A stretch of 40,470 bases of DNA from Pelethousia sp002409725 (lineage in GTDB: Bacteria; Bacillota; Clostridia; Christensenellales; CAG-138), in assembly GCA_937915455.1 (NCBI GenBank), contig CALDNN010000091.1, positions 1-40,470 of the forward strand, read 5' to 3'. A model generated the notes under the pieces. The model ran no database searches, was not told the DNA's origin, and saw only the letters and a list, made by a program, of their open reading frames with translations. A program made the position numbers and the translations under genes. Positions 23,942 to 31,449 of the stretch are shown piece by piece (position 1 is the stretch's first letter; each line of letters opens with the position of its first letter).

Positions 23942-24805
23942 TTACCCCCGCCCGGCGGCCTTATAGACCAACTCCTGGTGCTCTGCGTCGGGCAGATTGC
24001 CCACGTGGGAGAGGCTGCCGTCGAAGAAGAGGCAGGCGTGGCCGCCCATCTCGTTGGCTGTGTATTGGTCGCTACCGTGGGGCCAGCCGGAAAGGGAGGC
24101 GGCGATTTGCCGGCCGGAAATGGAGACGACCACGGGCCGCTTGGAGTAGTTGTATTCCCCGCCGAAGGCTGCTTTATAGAGGCTGGCGTTGAAGGCGTCC
24201 GTACACTCCATTTCGGCGTGGCTCTCACCGCCGGTAAAGGCCATGATAAAGGTGGAGCCGGTGTTATAATCGGTAATGGTATAGGCCGTGCCCACTTGAA
24301 GCAGGGGCTTGACTTCGCTCCAGGGCGCCAGCTCGCCCGTAACGGCGGGCTCGCCTTCGAGAGACTTGCCAAAGGGGATGTCCGCGGCGATATCCGCCCG
24401 GGCCACGCTATGGCGGAAGAGGATATCCATGGATTGGGAGCCGATGGTGCCATCCGCAATCATGGGGGAACCGTCGTCCATGGTATGTTTTTGCTGGAAT
24501 TTCTTCGCCGCATCTGCGGTCATGGATTGGAATACGCCCGTGGGCTTGAAGTTGAAATAGCCCAGATCCCGTAAGCGGATCTGCACGCGCAGCACATCCT
24601 CGTTGGTCGCGTTCTCCATGGAGCTGATGCCGATCAGCCCGGGGAAGGGCGTAACGGCAGGGGAGGCGGGCGTGGAGGTGGGCGCGGGGGTTAGCGTGGG
24701 CGTGGGCGTAAGCGCGACCGACTCCTCATCCTCCTTGGCGGCCAGCGCGGCGGGAGTCATGAGCAGCAAAGCGAAACATATGCTCAACAAAAGGGCCCTT
24801 TTCAT
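23942..24805 (-). CDS. Secreted peptidoglycan-binding protein with unnamed His-rich C-terminal domain
   Basis: The 287-residue protein has a clean signal peptide (MKRALLLSICFALLLMTPAALA), a Thr/Pro linker (33-55), a PG_binding_1 domain (about 63-130, VLRVQIRLRDLGYF) and a C-terminal domain (about 158-285) that I do not recognise. That domain aligns with the C-terminus of the protein at 28682-29824. Shared residues are ITD..TG, His196 and Glu200 (HAxxE), AAS, PH (His243), GHxC (His256, Cys258), His267 and HQ (His276). A wall-active enzyme or metal-binding role is inference. The ATG at 24805 fits the signal peptide, but its ribosome site is weak. Confidence 0.8.
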   Translation of the reverse strand: MKRALLLSICFALLLMTPAALAAKEDEESVALTPTPTLTPAPTSTPASPAVTPFPGLIGISSMENATNEDVLRVQIRLRDLGYFNFKPTGVFQSMTADAAKKFQQKHTMDDGSPMIADGTIGSQSMDILFRHSVARADIAADIPFGKSLEGEPAVTGELAPWSEVKPLLQVGTAYTITDYNTGSTFIMAFTGGESHAEMECTDAFNASLYKAAFGGEYNYSKRPVVVSISGRQIAASLSGWPHGSDQYTANEMGGHACLFFDGSLSHVGNLPDAEHQELVYKAAGRG

Positions 24806-24811
24806 ACGCCT

Positions 24812-24841
24812 AGTATAGCACACGAAAGGCGGCGGGCGCAA
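24812..24841 (-). promoter_or_regulatory. Candidate promoter abutting the start of the secreted protein gene
   Basis: On the minus strand TTGCGC, 18 bp and TATACT (24812-24817) end only six bases before the ATG at 24805. Transcription would start at or next to the start codon. Confidence 0.4.
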
Positions 24842-24875
24842 TCTGCCGATAATTGTTTAAAAACCGGGATTAGGG

Positions 24876-25568
24876 TCAGGGCTTTTCCGTGGGGATGAGG
24901 TTGAGCATGTCGTCCTGGTTGGCCACGTTGGTGTAGACCTCGGGCACGTCGCCCACGATAATGCTTTCGGCAATGGCGGCCTCGGCGGAGACCTGGATGG
25001 TTTCGCTCACGCCGGGCAGGATCAAGCGCACCGAGGCCGTGAGTTTGAGGTTTACCCGGTAAAGGGACTGGTTGATGCCGGTGGCATGTAAATCCGAGCT
25101 AAATTGGCTCTGTACACTGCCTACCGGCGTAAAGCTCACGCGGATGCCAGGCCCCCTGCCCGAAAAGAAGGAAACCCCCGTTACCGTGCCTAAGGGCACG
25201 GAAATGCCCTGCTCGCCGATCTCAGCGATGCGATCCTGGGCGGCCTCGGCGCAATCCGCGGCCAGGATGTTCATATTGCGGGTGTTTGCCTGCAGCATGT
25301 AGACCTTTTCGCCGTTTTCCCGCACGGAAAGGAGCTTGGCATAGGTGGCCTCATCCCCCATGGATTCGAGGATGGCGTCGTTCATGGCCCGGGCGGCGAT
25401 GGAGCGGATGCGCGCCTCGGCCAGGGCCGTGAGGGCCGGGCGCATGTTATGGCTCAAAAGGGCGGCCCCGAGTATGGCAAGGCCGCACAAAAGGGCCACA
25501 ACCAAGGCGGCGCGGCGGCGGAAAAGGCGGGATTTGCGGGTAACGATATCGTGATCCGGCTTGGGCAT
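24876..25568 (-). CDS. yunB: Sporulation protein YunB
   Basis: The 230-residue protein has a basic N-terminus and one membrane segment (about 20-42), then an extracytoplasmic domain with YunB family blocks: VPLGTVTGVSFFSGRGPGI, PVGSVQSQFSSDLHATGINQ and the C-terminal AEAAIAESIIVGDVPEVY. In Bacillus YunB is a sigma-E-dependent protein needed for full sporulation; its biochemical role is unknown. GGAGG precedes the ATG at 25568. A CATATAAT box (25602-25609, minus) fits the sigma-E -10 pattern, but no good -35 is seen. It is divergent from the PBP gene. Confidence 0.92.
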   Translation of the reverse strand: MPKPDHDIVTRKSRLFRRRAALVVALLCGLAILGAALLSHNMRPALTALAEARIRSIAARAMNDAILESMGDEATYAKLLSVRENGEKVYMLQANTRNMNILAADCAEAAQDRIAEIGEQGISVPLGTVTGVSFFSGRGPGIRVSFTPVGSVQSQFSSDLHATGINQSLYRVNLKLTASVRLILPGVSETIQVSAEAAIAESIIVGDVPEVYTNVANQDDMLNLIPTEKP

Positions 25569-25601
25569 AACGACCTCCAATATGAACGGGCGGTTAATTC
25601 T

Positions 25602-25609
25602 ATTATATG
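25602..25609 (-). promoter_or_regulatory. Possible sigma-E -10 element of yunB
   Basis: Minus-strand CATATAAT matches CATANNNT, 33 bases before the start. It also contains TATAAT, so a primary-sigma reading is possible. Neither has a good -35. Confidence 0.35.
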
Positions 25610-25624
25610 CGCGAGTCGGAGATG

Positions 25625-25654
25625 TTGAGCTTGGCCGGGAAAATGTGTTATAAT
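25625..25654 (+). promoter_or_regulatory. Promoter of the class A PBP gene
   Basis: TTGAGC (25625-25630), 18 bp, TATAAT (25649-25654). Confidence 0.7.
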
Positions 25655-25686
25655 CTACTGGGGAAAAATCTGAAAGGAACCCTTTG

Positions 25687-28656
25687 ATGCGCGATTTTGA
25701 TAAGCAGGGCAAGGCGGTGGATACGGGCCGCATCAACTTGCCCGACTCCATCGATACTGATCATATCGATGCCGATAATTATGAAGATGAGGCCGGCCGC
25801 GAGGATTTCGCGGCCCGGGTCAACTTGGCGTTCCTGCGTCTGCGGGATTGGTGGGTGGGCCTGCTGCGCGGCCATGGCGGCAAGCGTGCCCGCCACGACG
25901 AGGAGCAGGAGCTTTTTGTGGAGCGCAGGGGCAACCGGCCCTTCCTCTTGGCCGTGCTCTTTGCCACCGTCAAGGTGATGGCGGTGATGGTGGTGCTCCT
26001 TGGTTGCGCCGGCATGGGCCTGGTGATGGGCGTGGCCAAGGCTTACATCGACACCACGCCGGAGCTGGATACCTCCCAGATCACAAAAAGCGATAAAACT
26101 TCTTATATTTACGATAAAGACGGCCAGCTCATCACCACCTTCGCGGGCATGGAATACCGCGACTGGGCGGATGCGGATGAGATCCCCGATATGCTCAAGA
26201 ACGCCCTCATCGCCATTGAGGATGTGCGCTTCTATAAGCACGACGGCGTGGATTATAAGCGCCTTTTCTCCGCCGTGGTCAACACATTGCGCAATGCCGA
26301 TACCCACGGCGGCAGCACGCTTACCCAGCAGCTGATCAAGAATAAGATCCTCTCCAGCGAGCAGAGCTACAAGCGCAAGCTCAAGGAGGCCTATCTCGCG
26401 GTGGAGCTGGAGAACGTATTTTCAAAAGATCAAATATTGACCGCCTATATGAATGACGTGGGCCTGGGCGGCTCCAACTATGGCTTCAAAACCGCGGCCA
26501 TGGATTATTTCGGCAAGGAGATGAAGGAGCTTACCATCAGGGAATGCGCCATGCTGGCGGGGCTTGTGCAAAAGCCCTACAATACCAACCCCCGCCTTAA
26601 TATCTACAAACGCGACCTCAACCAGGCCAAGCGGGACGAGTTAAAGGAGCTGTATGATTCCGGCGGCATCACCGAGGCGCAGTATCGCTACTCTCTCGAT
26701 AACGATAATCAAATGTACGTAACGGATAGGCGCACGAATGTGGTGCTGCTGGCTATGTACGAGGGCGGCTTCATCACCAAGGAGCAATACGAAGCGGCTC
26801 TCAACGACACCGTAACGGTGATCGAGGAATCCGCCAACAACCAGCTTTACCAGATGCCCTACTTTGTGGAATATGCCGTACGCGACGTGATAACGCATCT
26901 CCTGGCCCAGCGCAACATGCTCGATACCAAGGCCAACCGAGCGGCGCTGGAGACGGAGCTGCGCACAGGCGGATATCACATCTACCTCACGGTGGATACG
27001 GATATCCAAAACACTGTGCAGGAGACCGTACGCACCTGGGATAAATATCCCGAGCTTTCCGATCCTTCGGCCTCCGTGCGGGTGGAAACGTTGGAAAACC
27101 GCACCACGATCGAGACCATCGAGCCGCAGGTGGCCGCCGTGGTGATCGATTACCGTGCGGGCGAGTTAAGGGCCATCATCGGCGGCCGGGAGGAGCCGGT
27201 GATCCAAAAGGGCACCAACCGGGCCACCAACGCCATGGAGGTGGGCTCCTCCATCAAGCCCCTGGGCGTATACGGCCCGGCGCTCGATCTGGGGGCCTCG
27301 CCGGCCACCATTCTTAAAAACTTCCCCTCGCCCATCCAGGGCTGGGATAGCGAAAAGGGCTACCCCTACGAGGGCAGCGATAAATACATCGGCCCGCTAA
27401 CCCTGCGCACGGGCGTGGTGCAATCGCTCAATGTGGCGGCGGCCCGTACGCTGCTCGAGCATGTGAGCATTCCCAAGGGCGCTGAATACCTGGCCAACCT
27501 GGGCATAGACCAGAGCCGGGTGAGCGCCACGGGCAGCGGCCTTGCATTGGGCACCACGGATATCACACCTATAGAAATGGCGGCGGCCTTCGGGGCCATC
27601 GGCAACAGTGGGGAATATCTCGAGCCCCTCTCCTTCACCCGTGTGGTCGACGATAACGGGAAAACCATCCTCGACGCACAAAGCGTGCGGGTCAAACGCA
27701 GCGTTTTTAAAGGCTCCACGGCCTATATGCTGGTAGATATCCTCACAAATGCGGTGGAGAGCGGCACCGGCACCAAGGCCAGGATCAGCGGCATGACCGT
27801 GGCCGGCAAAACCGGCACAAACTCGGATTATTCCAGCGTGTGCTTCTCTGGCCTTACGCCATACTACAGCGCCACGGTGTGGATAGGCCACGATTTCTAC
27901 ACCCAGTATAAGCTTAAGGGCAAGCCCACGGGCGGTGCGTACGCGGCCCCCCTGTGGCAGGCCTTTATGAAGGATATCCATAAGGGCTTGGTAGATAAGC
28001 CCATCATCGACGAATCCCCTACGGAGCTGGGCCTGGTCAAGGCCACGGTCTGCTCGGTGAGCGGCCTGCTGGCCACGGATGCCTGCTATGCGGATAGTGC
28101 GGGCCACCTGCCCGTTACGGATTGGTTCGCTGAGGGCACGGAGCCGGTGGCCTTTTGCGATATGCACACGGTCTCCAACATCTGCGCCGAATCCGGCCAG
28201 CCCGCCTCGCCCTATTGCCCTGTGGTGAACAGCACGGCCGGCGTGGTGCTGATTTTCAACGATTCCATGTATGCAGACATCGACCAGGTGCTGCTTAGGC
28301 AATATATCCCCAACGCCCTCTTCGTCAACGCCTCCTCCGAAACCTACGAGGGTACGGCTGCGGGCACGGGTGGCGCCCTGTGCACGGTGCATACGCCCTA
28401 TTGGATGCAGCAAGGCGGGGAAGGCGATGTCGAGGCCGCCCGCACGCAGGCCCGTTCGTTGATTTCCGAGGTTAGCAACTACCTGGCCAATGTGCAGACC
28501 CTGCCGGATCCGGATCGAAATACCCTGCTACAGGATTTGAACGAGCTGCAAAACCACCTCAACTACAGCGCGGCCGGGACAATCCTGCGCTCTATGGAGG
28601 AATTGCAGTATACCTATAACGCCCTGCGGGAGGCCTACCCGCCCGTGGGCGCATAA
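25687..28656 (+). CDS. Class A penicillin-binding protein (PBP1a type)
   Basis: The 989-residue bifunctional enzyme has a long cytoplasmic tail (about 1-84), a membrane anchor (about 86-112), a GT51 glycosyltransferase domain (catalytic Glu178 in IEDVRFYKHDG, GGSTLTQQLIKN at 208-219) and a transpeptidase domain with SxxK (Ser521, Lys524), SLN (580-582) and KTG (708-710). A long C-terminal extension with several cysteines (about 780-900) follows and is unassigned. It polymerises and cross-links peptidoglycan. The ATG at 25687 has AAAGGA eight bases upstream; a TTG lies directly before it. It is followed by the SH3 protein 25 bp later. Confidence 0.96.
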   Translation: MRDFDKQGKAVDTGRINLPDSIDTDHIDADNYEDEAGREDFAARVNLAFLRLRDWWVGLLRGHGGKRARHDEEQELFVERRGNRPFLLAVLFATVKVMAVMVVLLGCAGMGLVMGVAKAYIDTTPELDTSQITKSDKTSYIYDKDGQLITTFAGMEYRDWADADEIPDMLKNALIAIEDVRFYKHDGVDYKRLFSAVVNTLRNADTHGGSTLTQQLIKNKILSSEQSYKRKLKEAYLAVELENVFSKDQILTAYMNDVGLGGSNYGFKTAAMDYFGKEMKELTIRECAMLAGLVQKPYNTNPRLNIYKRDLNQAKRDELKELYDSGGITEAQYRYSLDNDNQMYVTDRRTNVVLLAMYEGGFITKEQYEAALNDTVTVIEESANNQLYQMPYFVEYAVRDVITHLLAQRNMLDTKANRAALETELRTGGYHIYLTVDTDIQNTVQETVRTWDKYPELSDPSASVRVETLENRTTIETIEPQVAAVVIDYRAGELRAIIGGREEPVIQKGTNRATNAMEVGSSIKPLGVYGPALDLGASPATILKNFPSPIQGWDSEKGYPYEGSDKYIGPLTLRTGVVQSLNVAAARTLLEHVSIPKGAEYLANLGIDQSRVSATGSGLALGTTDITPIEMAAAFGAIGNSGEYLEPLSFTRVVDDNGKTILDAQSVRVKRSVFKGSTAYMLVDILTNAVESGTGTKARISGMTVAGKTGTNSDYSSVCFSGLTPYYSATVWIGHDFYTQYKLKGKPTGGAYAAPLWQAFMKDIHKGLVDKPIIDESPTELGLVKATVCSVSGLLATDACYADSAGHLPVTDWFAEGTEPVAFCDMHTVSNICAESGQPASPYCPVVNSTAGVVLIFNDSMYADIDQVLLRQYIPNALFVNASSETYEGTAAGTGGALCTVHTPYWMQQGGEGDVEAARTQARSLISEVSNYLANVQTLPDPDRNTLLQDLNELQNHLNYSAAGTILRSMEELQYTYNALREAYPPVGA

Positions 28657-28681
28657 GAACATAAGCAAGGGGGGGAGCGCT

Positions 28682-29824
28682 ATGCATATACAGATCCTGC
28701 GCCGCCTGGCGGCCATTGCCCTGGCGATAATTTCGCTGCTGACCCCGGCCCTGGCCAATGCTGAATCCGGCACCATCACCGCCGAGGGCGTAAAGCTTAG
28801 GGAGCGGGCGGATAAAGATTCCAATGCCCTCCGGGAGCTTTCCCTCGGGAGCGAGGCTGAGGTGCTGGCACAGTCGGGTAGCTGGTACCGGGTTATGCTG
28901 CCGGATGAAACGGTGGGCTATGTGCGGCAGGACTATATCTTCATCCAAAGCGGCGGCAGCCGCGGCGCCTATGTGCTGGATGACGGGACGGCCCTTCGAG
29001 GCGGCCCGGATGAGAACACCTATGTCGTGCGACAGCTGGTCGCGGGCCAGGGCGTGCGGGTCAAACGCATCGTGGGCGAATGGTATTTCGTCAGCGCGGG
29101 CGACCAGGCGGGCTATGTGCACCGCAAGCATTTGACCATGACGACCGCCTCCATGGCCTCGGCCAGCATGCTCAAGCAGGGCATGGAAGGCGAAGAGGTG
29201 GAAAAGCTGCAAAAGGAGCTAAACCGCCGCGGCTTCCTCGGCAACGACGCGCTAACCGGCAACTATTCGAGCGCCACCCGCAAGGCCGTGGTGGAATACC
29301 AGCAGGCCGCCGGGCTTAGCAGCGCAGACGGCGTGGCCGGCGCGGAGACCCTCAATTCCATTTACGACAGCACCAATAAGCTCGAAAAGGAGACCGCCAC
29401 CTACACCCAGCTCAAGGGCACGGTGATCCTGCTCAACTGGTTCAAGGGCGGCTCGGATTGGCTTCATAAGGGGGCAAAATTCACCATCACGGATGTAAAA
29501 ACCGGCCTCAGCTTCCGGGCCCGGCGCTTTGGCGGCTGGTACCATGCAGACAGCGAACCCATCACCGCCAATGATACCAAAACCATGAAGCGCATCGCGG
29601 GCGGCAAGTGGAGCTGGGATCGTCGGGCTATCTGGGTCACTTACGCCGGCAAGACCGTGGCCGCCAGCATGCACTGCATGCCGCACATGGTGGATCCCAC
29701 CAAGAGCAACAACTTCGACGGGCACTTCTGCGTGCATCTCTTGGGTTCCAAGGTACATGAGAACAGCAAGGAATGCCCCCGCCACCAGGCCTGCGTGCAG
29801 GCGGCATACCGGGCAGGCAGATAA
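28682..29824 (+). CDS. Secreted SH3/peptidoglycan-binding protein with the same unnamed C-terminal domain
   Basis: The 380-residue protein has a signal peptide (about 1-27), two bacterial SH3 domains (about 30-90 and 97-152), a PG_binding_1 domain (about 164-228) and a C-terminal domain (about 246-378) shared with the product of 23942-24805. Conserved positions are His288 and Glu292 (HADSE), His335 (PH), Asn344, GHFC (His348, Cys350), His359 and His368 (HQ). SH3 and PG-binding modules target the wall, so the C-terminal domain is probably the active part; its chemistry is unknown. GGGGGGAG precedes the ATG. It is likely co-transcribed with the PBP. Confidence 0.85.
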   Translation: MHIQILRRLAAIALAIISLLTPALANAESGTITAEGVKLRERADKDSNALRELSLGSEAEVLAQSGSWYRVMLPDETVGYVRQDYIFIQSGGSRGAYVLDDGTALRGGPDENTYVVRQLVAGQGVRVKRIVGEWYFVSAGDQAGYVHRKHLTMTTASMASASMLKQGMEGEEVEKLQKELNRRGFLGNDALTGNYSSATRKAVVEYQQAAGLSSADGVAGAETLNSIYDSTNKLEKETATYTQLKGTVILLNWFKGGSDWLHKGAKFTITDVKTGLSFRARRFGGWYHADSEPITANDTKTMKRIAGGKWSWDRRAIWVTYAGKTVAASMHCMPHMVDPTKSNNFDGHFCVHLLGSKVHENSKECPRHQACVQAAYRAGR

Positions 29825-29830
29825 AGAATC

Positions 29831-29860
29831 AAAAAGTGGCCGCGGCCACTTTCTGCCTTT
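29831..29860 (+). terminator. Terminator after the SH3 protein gene
   Basis: A perfect 20-bp palindrome centred on GGCCGCGGCC (29833-29852) is followed by CTGCCTTTT. The flanking A and T runs allow use from either strand. Confidence 0.75.
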
Positions 29861-29867
29861 TCAGGCG

Positions 29868-30077
29868 CTATTCGCCCTGTCCATTGAACAAGGCCGCCAG
29901 GCGGGCCGCCATAGCGGCTTTGCGCAGCCGGGTCTCTTCCAAATCGATATAGTAACCCCCGGCCCCGTCCTCGCGCAAAACGTCCCCTTCACGGGCGGCC
30001 ATGGGCAGAAGGTTGCGTGGCGCGTGGCCGTCCTCAAAGAGAGCGGTTTCCCCTTCAAAACGATCGATCACGGGCAT
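29868..30077 (-). CDS. DUF3006 domain protein
   Basis: A 69-residue protein beginning MPVIDRFEGETALFED, the DUF3006 pattern (conserved DRFEG and an LP...GDVL segment). The family has no known activity. It is often encoded next to secreted MBL-fold, ComEC-related hydrolases; no such gene adjoins here. GGAGG precedes the ATG at 30077; the upstream frame to 30164 has no ribosome site. It is divergent from the 81-residue orphan and shares an inverted repeat with it. Confidence 0.8.
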   Translation of the reverse strand: MPVIDRFEGETALFEDGHAPRNLLPMAAREGDVLREDGAGGYYIDLEETRLRKAAMAARLAALFNGQGE

Positions 30078-30181
30078 GGATATCCTCCCTTCGGGCCGTG
30101 GCCTTCGCAGGCGACGCCCCATTTTCATAAAGGCATCTTTTAGCCGCGTAGATGGAAACTGCATCTAGGAATCGGCTGTTT

Positions 30182-30202
30182 TCTATGTTACAATAACATA
30201 GA
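30182..30202. promoter_or_regulatory. Perfect 9-3-9 inverted repeat in the divergent gap
   Basis: TCTATGTTA, CAA, TAACATAGA. It lies 105 bases upstream of the DUF3006 start and 50 bases upstream of the 30252 start and overlaps a TACAAT -10-like hexamer (30189-30194). The AT-rich palindrome in a G+C-rich genome suggests an operator or promoter-associated site. Confidence 0.45.
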
Positions 30203-30251
30203 TTATAGGCTCGCCACAAGGTAATTCACAACCAGCCCTTAAGGAGCGCCC

Positions 30252-30497
30252 ATGCGAGATTTCGATAATAAGTCCCTTTCCTGGGATGCCATCGGCAGGC
30301 TCAAGGCCCACGCCGATGCCTGGCAGGATTCCTTTACGCAAAAATGTTCCAAAGTCTTTCGTGAAAGCGGCTCATTGGGGGACGAGGCGCTTTGCGCAGA
30401 GAGCACGGAACTTGAAAACTTCATGTATTCCATCATGGATATGGAAAAAATTCTCCGCGCACGGGAGGCTGAAGGGCCGAAAGAAAATCAAAAATAA
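30252..30497 (+). CDS. Small protein of unknown function (81 residues)
   Basis: I do not recognise this protein. It begins MRDFDNKSLSWDAIGRL, is predicted mostly helical and charged, contains two cysteines, has no signal peptide or membrane segment and should be cytoplasmic. AAGGAGC lies directly upstream with good spacing, so translation is likely. The gap to cdaA is about 110 bases with no clear terminator, so it may be co-transcribed with cdaA-cdaR. It has an inverted repeat in its upstream region. Confidence 0.7.
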   Translation: MRDFDNKSLSWDAIGRLKAHADAWQDSFTQKCSKVFRESGSLGDEALCAESTELENFMYSIMDMEKILRAREAEGPKENQK

Positions 30498-30606
30498 ACT
30501 GTAAACACTGCCCGTCACCCCGTGCGGGGGAGGGCGGGAGGATGTACAATAACAGAGCGGGGTTTTGTGTGCCCGCAATATTATACGAAAGGCCGGTGAT
30601 CCGGTT

Positions 30607-31449
30607 TTGGCGGATGTGCTTGTAAAGACCATAACGGGCGGCATGGACCAATTCCTGTGGACGGACGCGGTAGATATCCTTATCATCGCGCTGTTGCTCT
30701 ATAAGCTCATCCTGCTTACCAAGGAAACGCGAGCCTACCAGGTGCTCAAGGGCATCGGCGTGCTCTTTATCGCCGCGCTCGTGAGCGGCGGCATGCAGCT
30801 GCCCACCCTCAGCTGGCTGCTCAATTCCCTGCTCAGCGCGGGCATGATCCTGGCCGTGGTGCTCTTCCAGCCCGAAATCCGCAGGGCGCTCGAGCATATC
30901 GGCAGAGGGAATATCTTCTCCAAAGAATTCATCGGCAGCTTGATGAGCGAATCGAAGCTCATCGTCAACGAGCTGCACCAGGCCGTGATCAGCATGGCCA
31001 AGCGGCGGGTAGGCGCGCTGATTGTGATCGAGAGGCGTACGGGCCTGGCCGATATCATCGTCTCCGGCACCCGAATCGACGGCCGCATCTCCGCGCCCCT
31101 GGTCGAGAATATCTTCGAGCCGAACACCCCCCTGCATGATGGGGCCATGATCATTCGAGATGGCACCATTGTGGCTGCGGCCTGCTTTTTACCCCTTGCT
31201 GAGGATATCGCCGTGGCCCGGGAGCTGGGCACGCGGCACAGGGCGGCCCTCGGCATCTCCTCCGTATCCGACAGCATTACCATCGTGGTCTCCGAGGAGA
31301 CCGGGGTGATCTCCGTGGCCCGGGACGGCAAACTGATCCGCTATATCGACGGCAAGGCGCTTCGTGATCTGCTCGAATCCATTTTCGTGCAGGAGCGGGA
31401 TACGGCCACGTTCACTCTCTTCAAGCGGAGGGCCAAGGATGAGCAATAA
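30607..31449 (+). CDS. cdaA: Diadenylate cyclase CdaA
   Basis: The protein (280 residues from the TTG at 30607) has three membrane helices (about 22-90), a linker helix and the DAC domain with DGA (178-180) and the GTRHR motif (208-212). It synthesises c-di-AMP, which controls potassium and osmolyte balance and wall homeostasis. The start is uncertain: TTG 30607 has GAAAGG 14 bases upstream, and ATG 30643 has a poor ribosome site. cdaR overlaps its end by 11 bases. I see no ydaO-type riboswitch. Confidence 0.94.
   Translation: MADVLVKTITGGMDQFLWTDAVDILIIALLLYKLILLTKETRAYQVLKGIGVLFIAALVSGGMQLPTLSWLLNSLLSAGMILAVVLFQPEIRRALEHIGRGNIFSKEFIGSLMSESKLIVNELHQAVISMAKRRVGALIVIERRTGLADIIVSGTRIDGRISAPLVENIFEPNTPLHDGAMIIRDGTIVAAACFLPLAEDIAVARELGTRHRAALGISSVSDSITIVVSEETGVISVARDGKLIRYIDGKALRDLLESIFVQERDTATFTLFKRRAKDEQ

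Noticed and set aside
27397..28413. 338-codon open frame antisense to the PBP gene
   Set aside because: Shadow of a G+C-rich coding frame; the PBP frame carries all catalytic motifs.
25687..30268. Shared MRDFD N-terminus of the PBP and the 81-residue orphan
   Set aside because: Similarity ends after five residues (about 15 bases); most likely coincidence or start-codon context.
30498..30606. c-di-AMP (ydaO) riboswitch before cdaA
   Set aside because: The gap is too short and lacks the conserved ydaO blocks.
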